The notes below the pieces were generated by a model, which searched no databases, had not been told where the DNA came from, and was given only the letters and a program-made list of their open reading frames with translations. This document shows, one piece after another, positions 55,640 to 64,000 of a stretch of DNA of 64,000 nt; position 1 is the first letter of the stretch; the number at the start of each line of letters is the position of its first letter. Made by a program: the position numbers and the translations under genes. The stretch is taken from positions 50,765-114,764 of the forward strand of contig JAKSZP010004229.1 in the NCBI GenBank assembly GCA_022478985.1, in the 5' to 3' direction. Source of the stretch: Massospora cicadina. Taxonomy: Eukaryota > Entomophthoromycota > Entomophthoromycetes > Entomophthorales > Entomophthoraceae.

Positions 55640-56040
55640 TTAATTTAAGTATTTAATGCTTAGCCAAAAGATGTAGTCGAAGATTAAACTGAAGCAAAAA
55701 TGTCACTTAAATTGATAAGGCATATGTAATATTTTACATTTTGCATTAGTGTAATTTATTGGAGTTCCAACGAGTACAAGGCAAGTATGAAGGTACAAAT
55801 GGATCTTAATTTGCTGCTTCTAGTATCGTACCATATAAAATTGTCCAATCTGGTGGCAAGTTAGGAATTTCCCGATACTTTACGATGAGCCATGCACAGA
55901 GCACCTTAATCCCATTTAGCTGTAACGCAGTAGCAAACTTCAGCTACCTTTAGATACGCATTTTCCCAGAACTCGCATTCTGAGCAAAAATTCGAGTACA
56001 ATGTGGTACCAAAAATTGTTTTATCTATAGATCAGCATTT
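55640..56040. other. Upstream region of ERG26
   Basis: About 400 bp without a gene. Sequence complexity is normal and no TATA box is obvious near the start; it should include the ERG26 promoter. Confidence 0.4.
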
Positions 56041-56041
56041 A

Positions 56042-56480
56042 TTACCCGTGCTTCGCTATGGTGTCTATAGAACTTCAAGACTCAAATTTATTAATTTAGA
56101 TTTTATATTATTATAAATAAAGAATAACCACTTAGCCAAATCTAATTGTTCAATCAAATCAACCACAATCCACCAATCACTCAGCTAAACCTAACTAAAC
56201 TTATCAAATCAAACAATAACTAATCACCCCTCAAAACTAAACTGTGTCCTATCGATTTGACCAAAAGCTATCAACCACTCGGCCAAACAAAATAAACCTA
56301 TCGAATCAATCAATTATTTCCAAACTGTTACCCGAAATATCTCTCTATATTTAAATCATTGTGTATGTGATATATCTTCCAAACTACTAAATCAACTTCT
56401 ACTTAACTTGCCAACATAATTTATTAATTAGGAGAAACAATTTAAGCAGGTTTTTAAGATTATATAAAACTAACATCAAG
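56042..56480 (+). repeat. Composite repeat unit, copy 1
   Basis: Begins ACCCGTGCTTCGCTATGGTG (56044 on), continues with AACCACTTAGCC / ATCAAATCAACC words and ends TTAATTAGGAGAAACAATTT / AAGCAGGTTTTTAAGAT. Aligns with 58040-58475 by eye at about four in five bases. Non-coding. Confidence 0.7.
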
Positions 56481-57480
56481 ATTTCTGTGCTTTGCTACGG
56501 TGTTTATAAATTACCAGATGATTCTAAATAATTTTAGCTTTTATATTGGTAGATAGCTATCAATAAGTTCAGAAACCATTAAACCTATTAAAATTCCAAC
56601 CTCCAACCACTTAGCTAAAATCAATTAAGCCTACCAAATTAACTAAAACATCAATCACTTACCTGAAACTATTGTGCCTATCAAATCAACCAAAAAATAA
56701 ACCACCACTCAACAAAAAGCAATTTTTAAACTTACAAAACAGCCAAAAACTACCAACCCCTTATCAGAACCTATGAAAAAATCGAATTAAATGAATATGA
56801 AAATGCCCAGCCAAATTGATGTAAATATTAGAAATATATGTTCTAGATCTTAAATAGAACTGATATTTAAATTTATATGATTATATTAAATAATTACATA
56901 TTAGCATTCCGTTCCCAAACTTTATAGAATACTTGTGCAAAGTTTGGTGATTTTTGGTTATTTTCTCGAGATAAGGCATCCGATATAAATAAATAAACAG
57001 AATGACAGTTTTGTAAAGAAAAGTTTGGCTAATTCTTGTTGATACCCAGTTTAGCACATATTTGTTTTTGAGCCTTAAGTTTACCTGATGATCCTAATCA
57101 ATTCTTTTTTATTCTTGTAGATGGTTATCAATAAAATTAAGTAATCAAATTATACTGATTCAATATAAAATTACCAACCATTCAGCCATACCCAATTAAA
57201 CCTATCGAATTAACTAAACCGCTTAGCTAAAACCATTAGATTAAAAATCAACCAATCACCAACTGCTTCGTAACCAAAACTAAATGTATCAAAACAACCA
57301 AAATCACCAACCACTTACCAAAACCAATTAAATTATCGAATCAACCAATCACTAACTTCTTTATTAAAACCGTTAAGCTTATTAATCAACCCTAAACCAC
57401 CAACCGCTCAACAAAACATTTAAATACAAATCAACCGAATATCAAACTTCTCGGCCGTAAAATTATACCGATTTCCATTA
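56481..57480 (+). repeat. Composite repeat zone, partial units
   Basis: A degraded head CTGTGCTTTGCTACGGTGTTT (56485 on) followed by two more arrays of AACCACTTAGCTAAAACC / TAAACCTATCAAATCAACC words at 56570-56800 and 57120-57480. A LINE-tail-like stretch (GTGCAAAGTTTGGTGATTTT) lies at 56935-57000. Confidence 0.6.
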
Positions 57481-57660
57481 AAAGCATATAAGATTTTCAC
57501 TTGTTACATATAAAACTTTTTATTTTACTATGAAAATTAAAAATCGGGCTTCGAGGTGCACACGGACCCCCTCCCGTCCACCTATAGCCAAATTTTCAGA
57601 GCTCTACATGCTCTAGTTTTGGCTGGGCATCGCGTACACACGCGCACACATTTGCTTTTA
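57481..57660. other. Unassigned sequence between repeat arrays
   Basis: Contains CGGACCCCCTCCCGTCC and a CACACGCGCACAC run; no gene seen. Confidence 0.4.
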
Positions 57661-58039
57661 TATATATAGATAAGTTCACACCGACATAGCCTATAGGCTG
57701 GGCCAGCACTATTCTCGAGCCACTCGGACTAACTGCTCCGCTGTTACCCTCGTGGCTAGTGAGCTGATTATTCTAACTTAAACTTAAAACCCTAATACTG
57801 ATTTTTATTTAGTTTCAGGTGAGCAATTTAATGAATTATTAGCTAATATTTTGCAATTCTCACCCACTCGCCCAAATTGATTATACCTAACGGACTCGAT
57901 AGTTTCAGATTCGATAATATTCACCAATTCTCATCCACTCACCCAAATAGATTGAACCTATCAAACTTGAAGGTTTCAGATGTCAGTCAGCCAGTCAGTA
58001 CGTCAGTCAGTGAATGTGTTTTATTATGTACTAGCCGAT
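57661..58039 (+). repeat. Tandem-unit block, copy 1
   Basis: CCTATAGGCTGGGCCAGCAC ... CTCGAGCCACTCGGACTAAC then GAGCTGATTATTCTAAC, followed by about 60-nt subunits of the type CCAATTCTCACCCACTCACC / CAAATAGATTGAACCTATCA and a CAGTCAGTCAGT run. Repeated at 58505-59020. Confidence 0.7.
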
Positions 58040-58475
58040 TTACCCGTGCTTCGCTACAGTGTCTAAAATTTCAGATTTTCAATTTATTAATATAGATTTA
58101 ATATTACAGATAAACAAAACCACTCAGCCAAATCCAATTGCTCAATCGAATCAACCAAAAACCACCAACCACTTAGGCAAACCTAACTGAAATTATCAAA
58201 TCAACCAATAACTAATCACCCCTCAAAACTAAACTATGTCCTATCAATTCGACCAAAAGCCATTAACCACTTGGCCAAACAAAATAAATCTATCAAATCA
58301 ATCAAATAACACCAAACTGCTACCCGAAACATCTCTTTAAACTTAAAATCATTGAGTATGTGACATATCCTCCAAACTACTAAATCAACTTCTACTTAAC
58401 TTGCCATAAGTATTTTATTAATTAGGTGAACCAAATTAGGCAGGTTTTTAAAATATATAAACTTAACATTCAGAT
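58040..58475 (+). repeat. Composite repeat unit, copy 2
   Basis: Begins TTTACCCGTGCTTCGCTACA; same order as 56042-56480 to TTAATTAGGTGAACCAAATT. Another head, ACCCATGCTTCGCTACAGTA, follows at 58476. Confidence 0.7.
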
Positions 58476-58504
58476 ACCCATGCTTCGCTACAGTATTTAG
58501 TTTA

Positions 58505-59020
58505 TCAGATGATAAGCTCACATTGTAACCTATAGGCTGTGCCAGCACTACTCTCGAGCCACTCAGACTAACAGCTCCTCTGTTGGCCTCGTGGCTGGTG
58601 AGCTGATTATCCTAACTACTTAATCTATTTAAACTCTAATACTGATTTTTGTTGAGTTTCAGGTGAGCAATTTGGTGAATTATTAGATAATATTCGCCAA
58701 TTCTTACCAACTCACCCAAATAGATTGAACTTATCATACTCGATAGTTTCAGATTCGATCTTATTTGCCAATTCTCACCCACTCACCCAAATAGATTAAA
58801 CTTATTAGAATCGATTAGCTTCAGGTGAGCAATTTGGTGAATTATTCAATGATATTTGTCAATTCTCACCCACTCGCCCAAACAGATTGAACCCATCAGG
58901 CTCGATAATTTCAGATTCGATAAGATTCATCAATTCTCACCCACTCACCCAAATAGATTGACCCTATCAGACTCGAAGGTTTCAGATGTCAATCAGTGAG
59001 TGAGTGAATGAATGAATGAA
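58505..59020 (+). repeat. Tandem-unit block, copy 2
   Basis: Same head (CCTATAGGCTGTGCCAGCAC, CTCGAGCCACTCAGACTAAC), then about five copies of the ~60-nt unit around GCCAATTCTCACCCACTCAC and GGTGAGCAATTTGGTGAATT, ending in a GTGAGTGAATGAATGAATGA microsatellite. Confidence 0.72.
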
Positions 59021-59029
59021 ATTTTTTTA

Positions 59030-59313
59030 AGTAGATTTTGATTTTATTCGAGGTGGGCCGACCTGGGGACGATACCGCACCGATTAGGGAAGTGAAGAAA
59101 AGGGAAAGGAGGATAAAACCCGGAAAACCTCAATGCGCGGCATATGATAGGCCAGGAACTCCATGGACCGCCTTTGCTATTCGCTATCTCGGTTCGGGGC
59201 ATTGGTGCGCAAAACCAACAGTCAAAATCGTCCTCTACCCAAAGTCCATTACCGGGATCGAACTCGGGAGGCAGTGGTAGAGGGCCCACACTCTACCACT
59301 GGGGTATCTTCCC
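59030..59313 (-). mobile_element. tRNA-derived SINE, copy 1
   Basis: The minus strand begins GATACCCCAGTGGTAGAGTG (box A-like), then GAGTTCGATCCCGG (box B) about 40 nt on, then a body with CCGAACCGAGATAGCGAATA and GCAAAGGCGGTCCATGGAGT, ending GGGCCGACC-side CGAATAAAATC. Aligns to 59785-60061. The left border and target duplication are not resolved. Confidence 0.7.
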
Positions 59314-59319
59314 TTGTGT

Positions 59320-59765
59320 TTTATTATGTAGATAAGACAAAGTTTGTAGATTGCTCAAATTTCAAAATTGTGAAATATTTATAATATCCAAAATTTTGTG
59401 AATAGTTATATAGCTATATATTTAATATTATTTAAGGTTAGGTCAACCTTGGGATAAAATGCCTACTAAGAGGATTGGGGATGGCAAATGGGATGGCTGA
59501 TTTGAAACATAGTGAGCTGAACTGCGCCAACCAATAGTTTTTTCTTCTCTGGTTGATTTAGGTGGTCTTTAATTTTGGATATTACATTTGGTATCATAGG
59601 ACTTTGACATCTTTACACATAATCTCCTGTCCAATAGGAGTCCAAGGACTAACACTCCAATTATATAAAAATGATAAAGATTAAATTTTCATCCTCAAAG
59701 TGATAGTTGGATGCTCCATCTAACTAGTCTATACATTGCTAGCAATATAAATTTTATACATAAAA
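59320..59765. other. Intergenic, nothing recognised
   Basis: AT-rich, non-coding between the two SINE copies. Confidence 0.5.
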
Positions 59766-59784
59766 TAGATCCATACATCTTCTA

Positions 59785-60061
59785 TTTTAATTTTATTTGA
59801 GGCGGGCTGACCTGGGGATGATACTGCACCAATTAATAAGGAAATTGAATTAATGGGAAAGGGGGATAAAATCTGGAAAACCTCCATGCATGGCATATGG
59901 TAGGCCAGGAACACCATGGACTGCCTTTGCTATTTGCTATCTCAGTTCAGGGCCTTGGTGTGCAACGCCAACACAGTTATAATTGTCCCCTACCTAAAGT
60001 TCCTGTACCTGAATTTAAACTCAGGGAGGCAGTGGTAGAGGTCCCTATTATACCACTGGGG
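59785..60061 (-). mobile_element. tRNA-derived SINE, copy 2, complete
   Basis: 277 bp flanked by a perfect 19-bp duplication TAGATCCATACATCTTCTA (59766-59784, 60062-60080). Minus strand: CCCCAGTGGTATAATAGGG (box A-like), GAGTTTAAATTCAGG (decayed box B), shared body, and an A/T tail CAAATAAAATTAAAA. The long duplication shows LINE-type target-primed insertion. Confidence 0.85.
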
Positions 60062-60080
60062 TAGATCCATACATCTTCTA

Positions 60081-61450
60081 ATTAACAAAAAGACTGTTGC
60101 TTTTTATAATAGTATAGCTTAAGTTAGTAACTAATGATAGTATATAAATAAAAATGCCATTAAATGTTTCTAGAATATAATTTTTAAATAAGACTTTATT
60201 ACTGCAAAATTTTACTTTTCAAAGATTACAATAACCTGGAAATTTAGCCTTATCAAATCAAAACAAAATAATAGTGGTAAAGTCCACTGAGAGCTCTTCT
60301 AATGTCAGGATTCACCAAAACAAACCCAAATTGCAGAACCCTCTGTTGCCAACTTGTGTATCAACCCATACTATCCACTCCCAAACTGCAGCTGCAAACC
60401 CAGATTTATCAACACACAAAATAATCTCAAATAATTCTGCCATTGTACTGCCTACTTCAATCAACTCTATGTTGACTGAGGTTAAACAAATTGGTGTGCC
60501 CCACCCTAGAGGCACATTCAATGAATTAACCAAGGTTGTTGGATTTTGGGTGTAACAGATGCTCACTTGGTGCTTTTTCCCCTGAAATCCAACAATGGGG
60601 GGGTTGATACCACAATAATAATATAAATACTAAACTTAAAAACTTAGGAAAATATGGGTTTTATAAGTTTAATAGGCACTTCCAGGGATAAGATAGGAGA
60701 ATATCCCTTTTCAATATACAACCAATCTGTATTTAAACTGAATTAAGGGTTGATGGGAATTCAATGCAAGTCAGAACAGCTTGTTACATTCTAAAAAAGG
60801 AAATATTCAAATTTAACCTATCAAAGCTCAGATAACTCACTTCACTTAGGCTGAATGATGAATGGGGAATTATATTGGGGTAAGATATAACTGTAGGGTA
60901 ATGACTTAATATATTTGAACCAATCCAATTTTGCAAAAGATTCTACACCTTGGGGGTCCCCTGGTAGGTGCTTGAATGGGAGTGGTAGGGGCTGGAGGAG
61001 ATCCATCTGATGGATGCCCCATAGTCTACCGCAAAGTTGGAGTAATCCAACTGTTTAAATTAGTATCAATTTCCTGTGAGGTATTTGAACTAGTGTTACC
61101 CTGATTTTCAGGATTCCACCAAGAATTGTCCAGGGTCTTTTGGATGATTTCCTCAATATCACTAAAATTGTTAGTATTATCACAGACCAGGAAATATCTG
61201 ACATTTCCATTTCTCAGCAGAATTTGACCCACAATATTCTTATCATGTAGATGGGAGGTCAATTGTCCAACATTGTCAGACATTTACCTTTGCAGCTCAA
61301 AAATAAGAATGTTTTAGGTCAAGTTCCACCAAAAAAGGGAAATGGCAGCCATTTGTGATTTTCTGATACTATTAAGAGTAATTTTAATCAAAATGTCAAC
61401 AATATTTGACAAAAGACCCTGGTCAATTCTCGGTATAACCCCATAAACTG
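60081..61450. other. Unassigned region with weak open stretches
   Basis: Plus 60274-60555 (93 codons, MVKSTESSSNVRIHQNKPKL, ending LTKVVGFWV) overlaps an open frame on the other strand. Minus 61283-61026 (85 codons) starts MSDNVGQLTSHLHDKNIVGQ and has NGNVRYFLVCDNTNNFSDIE. After a stop, Pro-rich PPAPTTPIQAPTRGPP follows. Neither is recognised; the latter could be a retroelement accessory or LTR frame. Confidence 0.3.
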
Positions 61451-62014
61451 GGGTAACACCAGTTTGAAACCTGCATGGGCACTTTCTGTAAAATCAAATG
61501 ATCAAATTTTGCCAATCGCTGGACAGACTTCAAGGAAACCAGCAGAAGGTACTCCCCCAACCATCATCAAGTCCTTCATCACAACTGCATGGGGACCACC
61601 CCCTTTTATAGGCATAGCAGCGGGCCCCCAAGGTAAGAATAATTTCTCTAGCAGTGATTGGTTGCTGTACATCAAATCCTTGCCGCATAGGTATATTCTG
61701 CCCTAAAACCCCAATGTCCATTTTTCTCAAAATCAACTAAATCTTCCCAAGATCTGATAGGATTGACATCCATATTATCTAAATTGTAAAGCATCAAAGC
61801 TATTCCAAACCTATCCCTAAATTACCTCTGACCTTTGAAAATAGTATAAATACAAATCATTGAAGATTGGAAAAGGATCACTTTTCTTAACCCCGCGCTC
61901 TTAATAAAAACCATAAAATTAACATTTTTAATAGCGCTTTTTATATTTATATTAAAAACCTTTGTGGATCCAGTGGCATAGCACCAGCGAGCACATAAAA
62001 GCTGGATTCCTACA
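61451..62014 (+). repeat. Probable 5' LTR of element K, left border not fixed
   Basis: Ends GGATTCCTACA at 62014, 3 nt before the primer site. TGTAAAATC at 61489 is one possible start (526 bp). The partner LTR lies beyond the window. Confidence 0.45.
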
Positions 62015-62016
62015 AA

Positions 62017-63230
62017 ATGATGCTCACTACAGGGGCCCACTGTATGCCAAAAGTCGTTGCTCTTGAAAAGCAACTAGTAAACGCCTTATCTCGCCTTAAG
62101 GAGCTTGAACAGCGCCCTTACAAACTTCCCCTTAAGGAAAAGTTTGTTCCTGGTGAAGAAAGTATTTCTACCTTCCTGTATGTTTATGAAGCCGCTATGG
62201 ATGGCGCAACAGACAAGCAAAAAGCTCACCACATCCTTCCTTGTTTAAGTCATCTAGTGCAAGAGATGATAGTCCCTAACCTGAACCCTTCATACACTTG
62301 GGCAGAGGTGAAGGAAGCTCTTATGGCTGAATTTTGATCAAAACAGAGTCTACACAGGGAAAACAAGCTTTTATGCACCTTAGTATGGTTGAAGATGAAT
62401 CAATCATTGCCTTTGCTGAACAATTTTACCTTGCTGCACAAAGGTTGACCACCTCTAACATGTCTACCCTTGATGATGCCATTGCCACCCTGTTAACTGG
62501 GCTATCCTCTTGACCCTCTCTAGCCAGACATATCATCTCAGTGAAACGCCACTTCAAAAATATTTGTGACATTAAAGAGGCATTGTTAGAAGTGGCTGAA
62601 TTCCAATTATGGGTTAACACAAGTGACGCTGAGGTGAATCCTTTGACTCTAGCCATTACAGACCTGTCACCGGTTGAACAGTTGGGAGTGAGCCCACCTG
62701 TGCTTATCCTCTCTAATAGACCTGCTTCCTCAGTCTGCCTTAAAAGGATACCCCAGCTTCATGTAAATTAAAGTTTGGTAACACAGTTGATACCACACTC
62801 CCACACAAGCACATTCAAGCCTCTGTGCCTTCTCTTCCAACCAAGATGGTAACTGTGGCCCCTAAGGTTACCCAATCTTCTGTAGCCATCTCCCCTACTT
62901 CCATCGCGGCCTTGCCTGTTGTTGAGAATATCGTTGGGGAGGATTATGAGGGGGGTTACGTTGATGTTGGATATAATATTTTGGGAGCACCTGAAGAACT
63001 AGAGGTTCCTGATCATCTGAACGCCGGAGGAGTAGATTGTACCACCATATCTGAAGGAACGTACCTCAGCCAAATTTTAGGGTGGCCAAAAGTTATTGAC
63101 ATTGCCAGAAATGGTGATCAACTCTTAGCTAGAGTGATTCAACCTCTTCAGCGGGTCCAGCCTATGAAAACCATTTTGGATAACTATCCTGAAACTGCTC
63201 ATAAAATTAACCTCCACCTTTTGGCTTAAG
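62017..63230 (+). pseudogene. Gag of element K
   Basis: 62017-62337: VVALEKQLVNALSRLKELEQ, KEKFVPGEESISTFLYVYEA, HHILPCLSHLVQEMI and TWAEVKEALMAEF, a capsid-type helical region. A TGA and a frame change follow, then FAEQFYLAAQRLTTSNMSTL and the second half at 62541-62771. The tail at 62825-63229 has PTKMVTVAPKVTQ, acidic EDYEGGYVDVGYNILGAPEE. A weak zinc-knuckle remnant lies near 62740. Related to gag of A and D by the FAE.F block. Confidence 0.78.
62018..62035 (+). other. tRNA-type primer-binding site of element K
   Basis: TGATGCTCACTACAGGGG, one mismatch (G to A) to the A site. Confidence 0.75.
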
Positions 63231-63242
63231 GAGGTCCTAGCT

Positions 63243-63614
63243 TTGGCACCTAATTTTGGAGATACCCTCACAAAAATTGAAGTGGTTATACAAAAAGTCC
63301 AAATACTGGCCATCTTGGACACTGGATCCCCTGTTAACGTGATCTCTAGTAAGCTTATCAAGAAAATCTCTCTAGCACCTGATTTAGAGTACATGCAAGA
63401 ATTTGGCACTGCAGGTCCCAACAATACTCGTGCTATTGGGGCATACTCTTCCCTTCCCATTAGAATTAGGAAGCTTATTCTATCAGCCCCTGCTGTGGCT
63501 TTGGACAACATCGCCTATGATATGCTCATAGGTACCCAGTTTATGATTGATTTTGAGGTAATAATTAACATGAAGCAAAATTCCTCTTGTTACTCAACTA
63601 TGAAGTCCCTTTAG
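63243..63614 (+). pseudogene. Aspartic protease of element K
   Basis: LAILDTGSPVNVISSKLIKK with a complete DTG, LEYMQEFGTAGPNNTRAIGA, YSSLPIRIRKLILSAPAVAL, DNIAYDMLIGTQFMIDFEVI. The best preserved protease of the non-chromovirus elements. A frameshift follows (LLNYEVPLVLSNKEPSKLEK in the next frame). Confidence 0.87.
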
Positions 63615-63680
63615 TCTTATCCAATAAAGAACCCAGTAAGCTTGAAAAGCTCTTGCCTGGTTAATTAGCCCTTTTCCACT

Positions 63681-64000
63681 ATGACTTTGCATTATTTCAT
63701 CTCTGGGCGCAACGCCAAAAAATTTCCTGATTCAGTGGATGCTAGGGATGGCATTCCTTTCTATGCTTCAGATGAGGTATTAATTAGGCCTGATGAACAA
63801 CGCGTGGTTGACACTAAAATCACGCTCCAAATACCCCACCACTGTTTGTTACATATTATAAGTCTTGAGGGCGTTAGCCCATGGAGCCCCCACAGGTACT
63901 GCCTGGGATACTAGACCCAGACTACCAGAGGCTATTACCATTTTGCTGGGAAACCTCACCAGAAAAGACATTGTCATTTGAAAACACCAAGAAAAATTCC
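63681..64000 (+). pseudogene. dUTPase-like segment of element K (runs off the window)
   Basis: ASDEVLIRPDEQRVVDTKIT, LQIPHHCLLHIISLEGVSPW (strand pattern of dUTPase motifs 1-2). In the next frame VLPGILDPDYQ, then AITILLGNLTRKDIVI. GILDPDYQ keeps the motif-3 Asp and Tyr, as in G. RT should follow to the right. Confidence 0.6.

Noticed and set aside
56100..58440. CRISPR-like array of short repeats
   Set aside because: Repeats are degenerate, without uniform direct repeats or spacers, and the window is eukaryotic.
59262..59313. Functional tRNA gene from boxes A and B
   Set aside because: No cloverleaf can be made, the body continues as a SINE and a second copy has a target duplication.
59038..59384. 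Overlapping open frames on both strands at 59.0-59.4 kb
   Set aside because: They fall inside SINE copy 1, are mutually overlapping and are not preserved in copy 2.
60312..60566. 84-codon minus-strand frame opposite the frame at 60274-60555
   Set aside because: Nearly identical extent on both strands and no recognisable domain; at most one can be real, and neither is supported.

Overview
The window is eukaryotic and almost certainly fungal. The evidence is one spliced host gene for a fungal-type ERG26/NSDHL sterol dehydrogenase with a very short intron, sitting in tens of kilobases of decayed Ty3/gypsy (Metaviridae) LTR retrotransposons, with eukaryotic-style TATA and AATAAA signals and a tRNA-derived SINE. 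Nothing looks prokaryotic. The retrotransposon load would fit a large repeat-rich fungal genome (for example Entomophthorales, or another early-diverging or rust-like lineage), but the lineage is a guess.

Left nest (1-23.4 kb). Old minus-strand element E (integrase and RNase H at 1-961; RT to gag at 18.8-22.9 kb) is split by plus-strand chromovirus C (967-18794, TSD TGGTG). C is itself split by two minus-strand elements, A (1768-7886, TSD TGGTT) and B (8623-14789). Removing A and B rejoins C as LTR-gag-PR-RT-RH-INT-chromodomain-LTR. Removing C rejoins the RT connection region of E.

Element F (23448-30773, minus, TSD GCTCC) is a nearly whole chromovirus with unusually long 1.43-kb LTRs. These LTRs carry sense-strand reading frames that are also seen in a separate solo LTR at 45377-46745. 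From 30.8 to 36.0 kb lies older unresolved repeat debris.

Right nest (36.0-53.4 kb). Plus-strand element G (36013-53410) is split by element D (36725-47638, TSD CTTGA) and by a solo LTR H (47736-48311, TSD AAGGT). The 3' LTR of D is split by F-family solo LTR I (45377-46745, TSD AGGTG). D carries an extra antisense reading frame between integrase and its 3' LTR.

Host island and right edge (53.4-64 kb). A LINE-like tail (53.9-54.1 kb), the ERG26 gene (54532-55639, minus, 34-nt intron), a composite repeat zone with CTTCGCTAC motifs and ~60-nt tandem units (56.0-59.0 kb), two copies of a tRNA-derived SINE (59.0-59.3 and 59785-60061), unassigned sequence, and the 5' end of another gypsy element K (about 61.5 kb to beyond the window).

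Themes. Elements A, B, D and K share a tRNA-type primer site (G and E have related ones), and all of A, B, D, E, G and K carry a dUTPase-like segment between protease and RT. Chromoviruses C and F lack that site and instead show complementarity between the predicted transcript 5' end and the bases just after the 5' LTR, as in Tf1-type self-priming. All retroelement genes here are broken by stops and frameshifts; several catalytic Asp codons read Asn.
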